The notes under the pieces were generated by a model. That model saw nothing but the letters and a program-made list of their open reading frames with translations. It was not told where the DNA came from and did no database searches. Of a stretch of 64,000 nucleotides of DNA, positions 24,391 to 34,747 are shown in pieces. Both the position numbers and the translations under genes were made by a program. Source of the stretch: Podospora pseudocomata (Eukaryota > Ascomycota > Sordariomycetes > Sordariales > Podosporaceae). The stretch lies in assembly GCF_035222375.1 (NCBI RefSeq), contig NW_026946366.1:186001-250000 (forward strand). The letters run 5' to 3'. Position 1 is the stretch's first letter. Each line of letters begins with the position of its first letter.

Positions 24391-25335
24391 TCATTCCAAG
24401 TCCCTCGCCGCCAAAACCTCCTCTCTAGTAGGCGGCTCAGTCTTTTTCATTGGGTTCCTGACCCACTCGAAATTGGCAAAAGGGCCTCTTGTAAAGGAGG
24501 GTTCCATTGAGGCGATGACCTTGCCTCTTATGAGGCCTAGGGGGACGGGGCCGAAGATGCGGGAGTCGTTTGAGGCTGGGAGGTTGTCGCCTACTAGATA
24601 GACGTGGCCTTCTGGGACCTGTTGTTTGTGTTGGTAAGTTATACTCGACTAGAGTGATGTCGATATTGTGATTGAGAGGGCAAGTTTGTGGTATGTGTGA
24701 CGGGGAAAAATAAAAAATAAAAAGGGGGGGTTGAAGGGATTGGGGCTTACTTGTAACATGAGAGCGTCGTCTGCTGCTGGGCCGGGGGTGCCGATGAGGA
24801 CGTAGTCGCCTGGGAGGCCGATGACGCGCTTTACGCCGATGGCGGATGGGCGGTCGGGGAGGGTGAAGGTTACTATGTCGCCTATGGAGAGGTTCCGGCC
24901 GAGGCGGGAGAGGCGGGAGGTGAGGTGCCAGGTTCCTGTGATCGGGTAGGTGGCTAGCATTGAGGGGCCTTGGGCTGGGGCGAGGGAGAGGAGGTTGTTC
25001 CAGATTAGGTGGGCGAGGGCAAGGAGTTTGAGGTAGGAGAGGAGGAGGCGGAGGGGGTGGAGGGGGGGGAAGGGGGGGGTTGGTTCGTTTTGGGATTGTT
25101 GGTTTTGGTCATGGTGATTGTTCTGCTGGCGGTGTTGATGTTGGGGTTGGGTATTTTCGGGACTTGTAGTGGTGGTGCTGTAAGACTTTTGGGGTGGTGA
25201 GAGGTTAGTCTGTGCTGGTGAGGTGGGTGAGGGTCTGAATGGGTGTGGTTGTGTGAGTGAGAGCCGGGTGAGTGGTCTGTGAGGTGAGAGGTTGTGTGGC
25301 CGGGTAATGGCTCGTAACCGGTAGAGACTCGACAT
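24391..25335 (-). CDS. IMP1: Mitochondrial inner membrane protease subunit 1 (signal peptidase S26)
   Basis: Serine protease of the inner membrane that removes intermembrane-space sorting signals from imported proteins. Exons 25335-24751 and 24618-24391 (132-nt intron, phase 0) give 270 aa. The nucleophile lies in APAQGPSML (Ser125) and the general base in IGVKRVIGLPGD (Lys169). The C-terminal box VPEGHVYLVGDNLPASNDSR and the LGLIRGKVIA strand are typical of type I signal peptidases. A hydrophobic helix LLLSYLKLLALAHLIW precedes the catalytic Ser. The protein is longer than yeast Imp1 because of an Arg/Ser/Pro/Gln/His-rich N-terminal extension of about 90 residues, which could act as a mitochondrial presequence. 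The IMP2 paralogue is less likely given the spacing of the boxes. Confidence 0.88.
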
Positions 25336-25645
25336 TAGTTGTTGATCGTTTGAAACTCCTTCAATCGCTGAACTTTGACTGACAACAAGTGCGATATCGT
25401 CCTCTTCTCACACCGGGGTTAAGGACCATAAGTGATGCCGTCTAATTGGAAGTTGAGCATTCATGAACGAAGAGGTCATGCCAAGCCCCCCCATGTTGCT
25501 AGCCGTGGTAGCTGCAGGTGAGAGCTCCAATGCAGCTTCATGATTGGCTAATATTCTCCGATGGGAAACCAGTAACGGCGCAAATGTTGAACCTCATCCT
25601 TGGGCTTTTCAACTTTTCCAACCTCAACCTTAAACAGCCGACAAA
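25336..25645. promoter_or_regulatory. Shared divergent promoter of IMP1 and mitochondrial IF3
   Basis: Only 310 bp separate the start codons of two oppositely oriented genes for mitochondrial proteins. Two CCAAT pentamers in opposite orientation lie inside it. Such a short gap implies that promoter elements are shared. Confidence 0.65.
25527..25547. promoter_or_regulatory. Divergent pair of CCAAT boxes
   Basis: CCAAT at 25527-25531 and ATTGG (CCAAT on the minus strand) at 25543-25547, about 100 bp upstream of the IF3 start and 190 bp upstream of the IMP1 start. HAP/CBC binding is an inference. Confidence 0.5.
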
Positions 25646-26533
25646 ATGAAGGGCTCACCGTGTGCTTTCAGCTCGGCCGCAGCCATTCGAAGCGTATTCC
25701 TCAACAATGCGGCCCCCATCGCCGGTCCCGCGCACCTTCAGCGACTTTTGTTGCCCTCATTAGCAACACCATCGCGGCAACGTTCCTTTTTCGGGCGAGC
25801 AAGCCCAGAAACCGAGAGATTCCCAGTTGGAACATTTCGAAGGTCTCCCACCTTGGACAGAAGAGAGCCAAAAGCCACCGATGGCAGGATTCTAAACTAC
25901 AACATCAGAGGCAATATGGTCGTCATCCGCACCAAAGATGGCACCCTCAGCGAACCCCAAGACAAGATCGAAGTCTTGCGGAATCTAGACTTGAACAAGA
26001 GCGCGCTCGAACAGATTGCAGAGCCGCATTCTGGCCGCCCGTTCCCTATTTGCAGGATTATTCTTCAAGGGGACGAGCAAAAGAAGGCTTATACACAGAT
26101 GAAGGCGGAGAAGAAGAAGCTGCAGAATGGGGTCAAGATTGTCACAAAGGAGGTTGAGATGAACTGGGCGATGGCGCCGCATGACTTGGCCACGAAGATT
26201 AGGAGGCTGAAGGGGTTCTTGGAGAAGGGGTATAGGGTTGAGGTTACGATGATGCATCCCAAGAAGAAGAGCAAGAGGAAGGCGAATGATGAGGAGGCGA
26301 AGCAGGTTTTTGGTGAGGTGATTAAAGTGCTGGAGGAGGTGCCTGGGACGACAGAATACAAGTCGAGACAGGGGCAGGTTGGAAAGACGCAGTTGTTGTT
26401 TTTGCAGGGGAAGATTCCCAAGGCTCAACCTGCCGCTGCTGGGATGGAGAGCTCGCCAGAGACGGCTGATGAGAGTGCTGGGGAAGAAAAGGAGGCTGAA
26501 AGTCAGGAAAGGTCGGATACTGCTGGAAGCTAA
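25646..26533 (+). CDS. Mitochondrial translation initiation factor IF-3
   Basis: Single exon of 295 aa. Initiation factor 3 promotes subunit dissociation and start-site checking on the mitochondrial small ribosomal subunit. The N-terminal ~50 residues are rich in Ala, Arg and Ser without acidic residues, as expected of a presequence. An IF3-N-like segment contains DGRILNYNIRGNMVVIRTKD; a linker follows, then an IF3-C-like domain with VTKEVEMNWAMAPHDLATKI, RRLKGFLEKGYRVEVTMMHP and a final VGKTQLLFLQGKIPK strand. The last 35 residues are Glu/Ser-rich and variable. The ATG is the first in frame and directly precedes the presequence. The family is divergent in fungi, so the name rests on domain order and motif pattern. 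It is divergent from IMP1. Confidence 0.8.
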   Translation: MKGSPCAFSSAAAIRSVFLNNAAPIAGPAHLQRLLLPSLATPSRQRSFFGRASPETERFPVGTFRRSPTLDRREPKATDGRILNYNIRGNMVVIRTKDGTLSEPQDKIEVLRNLDLNKSALEQIAEPHSGRPFPICRIILQGDEQKKAYTQMKAEKKKLQNGVKIVTKEVEMNWAMAPHDLATKIRRLKGFLEKGYRVEVTMMHPKKKSKRKANDEEAKQVFGEVIKVLEEVPGTTEYKSRQGQVGKTQLLFLQGKIPKAQPAAAGMESSPETADESAGEEKEAESQERSDTAGS

Positions 26534-27079
26534 TCATAGCGGTCGACAGTATGTATAATTTTGGGACAAATGTACAATAGTAGACATGTAAAAACATTTA
26601 ATGAGGCCATGACCACTCACTTATGATCAAGACAAAGGCCGGATGCATTCAGGCACCATAAAGACGGGAGGGAACGGGCATTTAAGCTCTGAGCTAAGAG
26701 AGCAGGGGTTCTGGCTGTTGATTGGAGAGATAACCCGCAGAATGCGGGGCGCGGGGTGCTCTGCCAGGCTCATGTCAATCGCGCAGCCATTTTCCATCGC
26801 CTGTGACTCAATCTCACAGGACACAAATTTGTGGTTGACGAAAGCTTAAGGGTGACTGCAATTTGCGCCCAAAACCCAGAGACACAAAAATCAAAGACAG
26901 ATTCTATCCCCAAAGCCCAATTAGAATTCAGGTTTTTCTCATCTACCGAAAAGAGAACTCGCACGACGTCAGACCCGGCTTCTTCAACTTTTCTACATCG
27001 CGGCGCAACCCGCCCCCACCATCGTCAAGTCCCCCGCTTGCATTCATTCACCAAACAACCAAAACCACCCACACGCAAA
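26534..27079. other. Intergenic region between IF3 and eIF2B delta
   Basis: Holds the IF3 3' flank and the eIF2B delta promoter and leader. The frame of the next gene is open upstream to about 26831 but lacks a plausible start and conserved sequence, so it is treated as leader. Confidence 0.5.
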
Positions 27080-28503
27080 ATGGCCACCGAGAGCAACGGG
27101 GCTCCAGCTGGGGCTCCGGCCCCCCAGGACTCAAAGACATCGTCTGCCTCAGCACCCGCCAAAACCCCGGCTGCTGCCCCAGCCGCGGCCGCCAACCCAG
27201 AGAAGCTTACCCCAGCGCAACTAAAGGCCAAGGCGAAGGCTGAGAAGGCCGCCAGACGGGCAAAGGTCATTGAGACCAAGGTGGCGGTAGCGGCGGCGAC
27301 TCCGGCAAAGGAGGCAGGGAAAGGCAAGGGCAAGCAGGACGGGCAACCACCACAGAGCAAGCAACACCGGGGCTCCATGAGCGGACGGCGGCCGTCCATT
27401 GGGGGCCCTCTGATCGAGAAGGAGAAAGATGCTAGGAGCGGAATTCCCGAGTGCTTCAGCCATGTTCCCATGGCGAAGCGGGTGCAGTTGTCGCAGACGC
27501 ACAAGGACGTGGATCCCGCTGTGTTGGTGGCGGGACAGCAGATGGCTGCTTTTGCTATCAAGGACAGTATCTCTCGTCTTGAGGCGACGTTGTTGGCGTT
27601 CAAGAAGGTTTGTCTTTTATGGATAATTTGCTGCTGGAGCCAGCTTGCTGACCGAGATGACAGGTGATTGAATCCTACGAGACTCCCAAGGGGAACTCGT
27701 TATCTCGCCATCTTGTGCCGCATGTCCTCAACCCACAAATCGAGTATCTTACCGAGTGCAGACCGATGTGTTTTGCTATGGGCAATGCCATCAGACTGCT
27801 CAAGACCAAGATCAACAGTTTTGATATCAACGACCCCGAGGACGAGACAAAGGAGGAGCTTTTGGAGTGGATCGACACCATGATCAACGAGCGCATCAAG
27901 CTGGCCGAGTACTTGATCGCGAGGAATGCTGCCGGGTTGATTGAGGAGGGGGAGAAGGTTCTCACATATGGCCGCCACAGGCTGGTCGAGAAGACGCTGT
28001 TGAAGGCCAAGGAGATTGGGAAAACGTTTGATGTTACCATCATTGACGACCCGTATGAGCGTGGAGGCCAGACGTTGGCCAAGACTCTTCGTCAGGCGGG
28101 GATCGACGTGCTCTACTCGCCAAATCTGGGCGGGTTACGGCCAAAGGTTGCGGGAGCTACGAACGTCATTCTCGGCGGAGAGGCCATCTTTGCTAACGGG
28201 TCGCTTAATGCTGCCTCTGGCACAGCGGATGTTGCTATGGCGGGTCAGAATGCCGGTGCCAAGGTTACGGTGCTCTGCGAGACGATCAACTTTGACAGAG
28301 AGCGTGTGTCGGTAGACGCGCTCACTTACAATGAGATCGATCCCGAAAGGAACACCGCCGAGTGTTTCCGGCTGCTATATGACAACACCCAAGATAAGTA
28401 TATCAGCGGTGTTGTAACAGAGTTTGAGAGCGGGGGTGGTAATTCTCCAGCCCAGGCTATCCTGGCGCTCTTGCGGATGCGGGAAGATCCCCAGATTGCT
28501 TAG
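27080..28503 (+). CDS. GCD2: Translation initiation factor eIF-2B subunit delta
   Basis: Regulatory subunit of the cytosolic guanine-nucleotide exchange factor for eIF2, the target of eIF2-phosphorylation signalling. Exons 27080-27607 and 27664-28503 (56-nt intron, phase 0) give 455 aa. The first ~110 residues are an Ala/Lys/Pro-rich low-complexity region. The conserved eIF2B alpha/beta/delta Rossmann-like fold follows: VLNPQIEYLTECRPMCFAMG, AIRLLKTKINSF, EEGEKVLTYGRHRLVEKTLL, GGQTLAKTLRQAGIDVLYS, NVILGGEAIFANGSLNAASG, the VTVLCETINFDRERVSVDAL segment and the C-terminal LTYNEIDPER motif. The residues typical of the delta subunit are present. The ATG is preceded by CAAA, a good fungal context. 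Confidence 0.95.
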
Positions 28504-28840
28504 TTGGCACTACCTGGAGGGCAAACTGGAGGACAGGCGCAAGGGAATCCGGCGGAGGACGAAAAGCATTGACGATAGTGTAGCCTGGTGCATTTGTTCG
28601 AGGGTTTGAATGCTGTAGCTTGGGAATAGATGGAAACCACTCATGCGTGGAAGAGTGAATGATATCCAGAGTGGGAACTGAACCAATTTATACGCTGAGC
28701 TCACCTCCTAGCTCCCAATTCGTTTCCGCCTCGTTTGTGAACCATTCAAGGTGAAAATGTACTTGTTTTGTTCGCCATTCCTGCCTCTATCATACTGCCT
28801 GTCTGTTCAAACTCCTATCACCCCCTCCTATCCTTCCTTT
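28504..28840. other. Convergent intergenic gap
   Basis: About 340 bp of 3' flank between two converging genes; nothing recognisable inside. Confidence 0.5.
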
Positions 28841-29192
28841 TTAAGCCTGGATAACCGAAGGGCTGGCAGCAGCAGCCGCAGCCTCCCTCTCTGCCCTCCT
28901 CGCTCTCTTCTCCAGAATGGCGTTCTTGCGCTCTTCCAGGAGCTGTGTCTGTCTCTGATCCACACCCTCCAGCCAGTATCCAAAGCTCGCACCGACGGCG
29001 CCGAAGACGGGATAGGCCCAGAGCGTCTTTCTGTGGAAAAATGGGCGCATCTCGATGCCGAGCTGCCAGAAGCGCGTCGCCAGGCCTGGAGGGGAAATCT
29101 TATGTTAGTTTGTTGTTGCCTGTAGCTGAGAAATTGGGAGCTTGGGATCGGGCCATACCGAAGCCGGTCCAGAAGACGAGTCTAGAGACCAT
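28841..29192 (-). CDS. 92-aa small membrane protein, possibly mitochondrial
   Basis: Exons 29192-29159 (34 nt) and 29085-28841 join across a 73-nt intron (GTATGG donor, CCAG acceptor, phase 1). The protein starts MVSRLVFWTGFGLATRFWQL, continues GIEMRPFFHRKTLWAYPVFG, has one hydrophobic segment (LWAYPVFGAVGASFGYWLEG) and ends with a charged helix LLEERKNAILEKRARRAERE plus an Ala-rich tail. Size, a single membrane segment and an acid-poor basic N-terminus are typical of small accessory subunits of respiratory complexes. A complex I subunit of the NUXM/NDUFC2 kind is a possibility I cannot prove. Without the intron the second exon would look like a 69-residue orphan. It is divergent from the SHG1-domain gene. 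Confidence 0.75.
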
Positions 29193-29879
29193 TTTTGGTT
29201 GATTTGTGTCGGAGTAATGGTGGGTGAGGAGAGGTGTGAAGGTGAGTGGCTCCCGGCCTGCGACGCTGGTATTCTTGGAGGAGGATGGGATGTGTTGCTG
29301 GGTAGCTTGCCCTCAAACCTGAAGCTTTTCCAATTGACTCTGGCTGCTGCTGCGCACACCCACTGCGGGATCACGACTGACGTTGCTTGCTGCTTGCCAG
29401 GTGCCAGCTCGGTCCCACCTGGCAAGCAACTGCAAGGCTGGAAGTGGCTCGTGCTCTCATGGCTTGTGGAATCCCTGTCGTTGCATTCTTTTCCTTGCAT
29501 TCAACCCATGCCAACGCCAAGATATCAGGCGCCCCACTAGAATCTTTCTGGCGTGTGTTGAAGGTTCCCCCGTCACTCGCAGCAATTGGACGCGACTGGA
29601 TTTCTTGAACGTCCCAATCGTTGCATGTGTCAAAAAGTTTGTTTTTTGTACAACTAACTGCCTTGTGCTATTGCGTCTTTGTTACTTGTTCATTTGCTCC
29701 AGCCAACTCTCGAAAAGCGACTTCTTTTTTCCACCCGACTTTGGAAATGCCCTGAGCAAAAATCTCGGTGCCCATTCAACCGACTGGGTGAACGGTGTCC
29801 CCTTCCTTCCTCTCTGTGCCGCGACAACAAAACAGAAACCGAGCGTGCGTTAAACGATAATCAAACCTACATCGCAATC
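29193..29879. other. Divergent promoter region
   Basis: About 690 bp between two divergent genes. A GCCAGGTGCCAGC stretch (29397-29409) is partly repeated as an inverted copy at 29417-29427 (ACCTGGCAAGC), giving a possible small hairpin. No gene is recognised. Confidence 0.45.
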
Positions 29880-32575
29880 ATGGCGACCGCATCAACGGCC
29901 GATGCGCCAGTTCCCACCCCCCCTCCAGCACCCGCGCCGCCAGTTGTGAGGAAGTTCAAAGCCTCCGATCTCCCCTTGTCACAAGTCAAGCGAGCCACCA
30001 TCGACAGCCTAGCCCACAGCTTCAAGAAGAAGGGCGGTTATGATGCCGTGCGCAAGGAAGTATGGCAAGAATTCGAAGTACGTACTATCCCTCACAACCT
30101 CTCCCACCACCCCTGGGGTGCTCTCCGACTAACCCAACCTCACAGGGTCAAGAAGCCGAGATCACCAAAGAAATACTTGAAGTCGCTGAACGAGAAATCG
30201 AAAAGAACCCCGCCCAGCTACTAACCCTCGAGCGAACCAAAGCCGCCGCTCTTATCGATGGCGCGCTGGATCGATCGGGCGTTTATCAGAGAGCCGAGGA
30301 GATGATCAGCAAGCTGATCAACCGGGGCGCTATTGAAGCCCAACTTCGCGAGCTCCGCCGTGCTGAGATAGGAGATGAGGAGGCGGAGAAGGAACGGCTC
30401 TTGGGCGCAAAGACTGATGAGGAGTATGCCGCCGAGACAGCCGCGCGCCGTGCGCATAATGAGCGTGTCCGGATGGAGCTTCAGGCGATAGAGGAGAACA
30501 AGAGGAAGTTGGAGAGGGCGATCAAGGAGAAGGAGGATGCCAAGCGGAGAGAGGAGGAGAGGGCTGCCAGGGAGGCGAGGAGGAAGAAGGAGAAGGAGGA
30601 GGATGAGCGGAGGGAAAAGGAGAGGAGGGAAAGAAGGGAGCAGCGGGAGAGGGAGAGGGAGGAGGAGAGGGAACAGAGACGCAAAGAGCGCGAGAGGGAA
30701 AGAGAAAGAGAAAGAGAGGAAAGGGATAAGGACCGGGGGCGTGATGACAGTCGGGATAGGGACCGACGACGGGATCGGGTCCAGGTTGGATATGACAGCT
30801 ATCGAGGGTCGGGTGATCGGTCCAACCGGGACCGTGACAGGAGTCGGAACCGTGATCGATCCCGTGACAGGGGGAGGGATAGGGACCGAGACAGAGATCG
30901 TGATCGAGACCGGTCTAGGAAGCGTTCTGCTGAGAGGAAAACCGAAGAGGCCAAGAAGCCGCTTACGAAGGAGGAGCAAGAGCGCCTGGAGCAGGAGGCT
31001 CTTGCGGATCTTCTCAGGGAAAGCAAGCGTGTTGCGCCGAAGCAGCCCGAGTTGGAGATCGACCCTGTACTGGTCCCACCGCCTAGAAAGTCAAAGCCGG
31101 TTTCGGCCATTGATCCCATTCGGAGAGATTCGCCAAAGGTTGCCGCTGAGGTTAAAAAGCCAGAAGAGCCGGTTGTGAAGGAAGCGGTGGAGACCAAGGT
31201 GGCTCCTGCCGTCAAGGAGTCAACAGATGCTAAACCTGCCGAGCCGAGAGCCGAAAAGGAGCGTCGGAGGAGTAGGAGTCCTTCGAGGTCCGCTCGTAGG
31301 GAACGAAGCAGGGAGCGGGACGATGACCGTCGACGACCTCGGACCCGGTCACCGCGACCAAGGCATGACGACCGTAGTCGTTCCAGGAGAAGGAGTCGGT
31401 CTAGAGTGCGAGATAGGAGAGATGACAGGAGGGACAGAAGTCGTTCACGCAGAAGGGATGATAGGAGGGATGATCGCCGTGACGACCGGCGTGATGACAG
31501 GAGAGACGACCGAAAGATCGAGGAGACCCCCACCAAGCGAAAGGACGAGGCGGTCATTCCAAAAGAAACACCGGCCAAATCAGAAGCCCGCGAGCGCAGC
31601 CGCTCCCGGCCTCGGACAGCCAGAACAGACGACAGGCGGGACCGCAGCCGTTCCCGCCACCGAGATCGCGACAGAACCCGCTCTCCCCGCTCTAGACCCG
31701 ACCGCCGCGACCGTTCTCGCTCTCGCTTACGTTTCAACCGTCGTGACAGAACCCGTTCCCGTTCTCGTGATCGCAGGGATAGAGACCGCGACAGAGACAG
31801 AGATAGACGAGACAGATCGCGCTCTCGCAACCGCAGCCGAGAGCGCGAAAAGAAGGATACTGCCACCGATAAAGACGAAAAAGACGGCAGCAAACTCCAC
31901 CCCCGAGACCGGTCCCGCTCCCCGGCTTCCATGGTCGCCCGCCCGCCCTCCCGCCTCAACCAGACGGAAAAGGAGGCTTGGAAACAAGCCGAGGTCAAGA
32001 AGAGGGAGCAGGAAGCTAAGGCCTATCTTGCGGCGCAGAAGGAGGCGAGGGAGAAGGGGCTGGAGGAGGGGAGGAGGACGGGGGAGAGGAGTCCGGAGGT
32101 TGTGAAGAGGCGGGTGGAGAATAGCGATCGGTATCAACCCGGGGAGAGGGATCGGGAGAGAGATCGGGATAGGGATAGAGACAGAGACAGGAGGGACAGA
32201 GATAGAGAGAGGGACAGGATGGATTACAGGGGGGGGGATAGGTATGATGGTGATCGGGACAGGCCGAGGGATAGGGATCGTGACCGTGACCGTGACAGGA
32301 GAAGAGATGATAGCAGGGGTGAGAGGAGGAGGAGCAGGTCGCGGAATCGGAGCCGGCAGAGAGACCGGGACAGGGACAGAAGCAGGAACCGCGACAGAGA
32401 CAGGGACAGAGATCGGGATTTCAGACGGGATAGGGATAGGAGCAGAGACAGAAGTCGGGACAGAGACCGTGATCGCAGCCGACATCGCGAGAGGAGTCGT
32501 GATCGGGATAGGGATAGGGACAGGAGCCGGACTCGCAGGGATCGTGACAGGCGACGGAGCAGAAGCCGGGGTTAA
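29880..32575 (+). CDS. SHG1/BOD1-domain protein with extended RS/RD-rich C-terminus
   Basis: Exons 29880-30077 and 30146-32575 (68-nt intron, phase 0) give 875 aa. Residues about 25-130 match the BOD1/SHG1 domain: VRKFKASDLPLSQVKRATID, HSFKKKGGYDAVRKEVWQEF, then LLTLERTKAAALIDGALDRS and GVYQRAEEMISKLI. The domain is named after yeast Shg1, a subunit of the COMPASS histone H3K4 methyltransferase. A long charged single helix follows (about 185-290, Glu/Lys/Arg). Most of the remaining 580 residues are Arg-Ser, Arg-Asp and Arg-Glu dipeptides in two blocks, separated by a Pro/Lys/Glu-rich part. RS tails are typical of splicing and nuclear-speckle proteins, so a link between chromatin and RNA processing is inferred. 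The DNA is strongly purine-skewed. Confidence 0.88.
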
Positions 32576-33237
<662 letters not shown>

Positions 33238-34747
33238 TTATGCCCCCTGCCCAATCTCCTCCACCTCCTTCGACACCGGCCCCGTAGCCGGCCCCCCGCT
33301 CCCATAAAGGAACCCAGCCACCAGCACCACCACCGTCACAACAACCAACCCCATGATCAACGCCCTCTTCACAGCAGCAGGTAACCTCCCCGCTCCTTCT
33401 TGACTTCCTCCTCCCTCCCCCTGGCTGAGCGGCGAGTAACTCCCCGCCACCCTCTCCCACAAGCTCTTGGCGTACACCCAGATACCGACCGAGATGGCAA
33501 CCGTCTGCTCCCACCCGAGGGAGTAATACGCCAACCCTGCCGTGGCGATGGCGTAACCCACAAATTGGATCGCCGTGATGTTTGTCTTCCAGATCATGAC
33601 CGAGATGATGACCAGCAAAATGTTTTTGAGGATGCCCGTCAGGGTCATTACCAGCCCCGAGGTCTTTCCGATCTTTACGTGGTTGTTAGTATCTTTGTGC
33701 TGGACAGTTAAGGGGGGATATTGACTTACGAGGAAAACACTCGAAACATTCAACATAAACGCCACCATCGCATTCAGCACCAACAACCCCGCCCCCGCCC
33801 TCCCCACATCCCCAAAGTCAAACCTGTTCGCCTCGCTCCCAATAGCCACAATCACATTCATCACCGCGCAGACGGGAGCGTAGTAATACAAGCTCACCAG
33901 CGGGTCCATCTTCATGTCCTCCCCGCTCAGCAAAACCTGAATCATGATCAACCTCATAGCCTCAAACACGATCCCCCCAACCTGGAACAGGAAACCAGCC
34001 ATGGAAAAGTTGATCTCGCCTAGGGAAGCGAGACCAACGCCGGCGACGATGAAGAGGATGTTGAGGAAGCGCTTGAGCGAGGGCTCCTCGACCCCCCAGG
34101 CCCAGGCCGTGAGCAGGACCGCGACCGGGGCGGCGGCTTTGAGCATCTGGATGAAGGCGACTGAGAGGTAGAGGTAGACCATGTTGGAGCAGACCAGGCT
34201 GGCCGAGTAGAGGAGGCCGATGGGGACGATGGCGCGGAGGTAGATGCGGCCGGTCATTTTGATGTTCTTGCGGCCGTCGAGGAGGTGGGTGGTGCGGGCT
34301 AGGATTTGGGTTGCTACGGTTGCGAAGACGAGGTGCCAGCAGGTGAGGATCACGGCTGGATTTGGGGGGTCAATATTCATTCAGTGTGTCAGTGCAGGTT
34401 GTACGTACGATATTCTGCGAGTAGGTTAGCATCGTTCACAGTATAGGAAGAGATGTAGAACAGAAATACGTACTGAACCCCCTCCCATCAATCATCCACT
34501 TGTTGAACAGAATCGTCAAGTTGGAAAAGAAAATCCACGCTCTATCCCAGTATCAGTCCTCATGTTCCCTCACGACATGCGCCGCCTGCTATGACGTCTC
34601 TCTGGGGAATGCATACAAGATGTAAAAGATAGGGTGTAATCCTCCCCGCTGAACCGTCGCCGGGCGTGGCTTCTCAGCCTCTGCCGCCTGAGGCTCAGGG
34701 TGCAACTGCTGCCTCTCGACATCATCATCGTTGTTGGCCGCGGCCAT
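33238..34747 (-). CDS. TPT/DMT-family transporter (nucleotide-sugar or triose-phosphate translocator-like)
   Basis: Five minus-strand exons, 34747-34617, 34541-34474, 34414-34409 (only 6 nt), 34355-33730 and 33672-33238, join in phase to 421 aa. The product is a ten-helix drug/metabolite transporter: GLHPIFYILAWIFFSNLTIL, FNKWMIDGRGFKYPVILTCW, HLVFATVATQIL, LVCSNMVYLYLSVAFIQMLK, AAAPVAVLLTAWAWGVEEPS, NVSSVFLIGKTSGLVMTLTG and ILKNILLVIISVMIWK, a pattern of Golgi/ER sugar-phosphate and nucleotide-sugar carriers. The FKYPVIL motif, conserved in the family, is only restored if the 6-nt exon is spliced in. The last intron is 57 nt and stop-free in frame, so unspliced RNA would insert 19 residues before IGKTSG. 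The substrate cannot be told. Confidence 0.9.
34409..34414 (-). other. Six-nucleotide microexon of the transporter gene
   Basis: The exon is AATATC in the sense direction. It is preceded by GCTAAC and CTCGCAG and followed by GTACGT. Flanking introns are 59 nt and 53 nt. It supplies two bases of a Lys codon, a Tyr codon and one base of a Pro codon, restoring GFKYPVIL. Confidence 0.8.

Noticed and set aside
26831-27079. Upstream extension of the eIF2B delta frame
   Set aside because: No conserved residues and the ATG at 27080 has good context at the start of the typical Ala/Lys-rich N-terminus.
30221-30979. Antisense 252-codon frame opposite the SHG1-domain gene
   Set aside because: Composition of Ser/Leu/Pro/Ile mirrors the purine-rich sense exon; no independent motif or splice signals.
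30799-31998. Antisense 399-codon frame opposite the RS region
   Set aside because: Arises because Arg/Ser/Asp codons read backwards lack stops; sense strand has clear domain and repeat logic.
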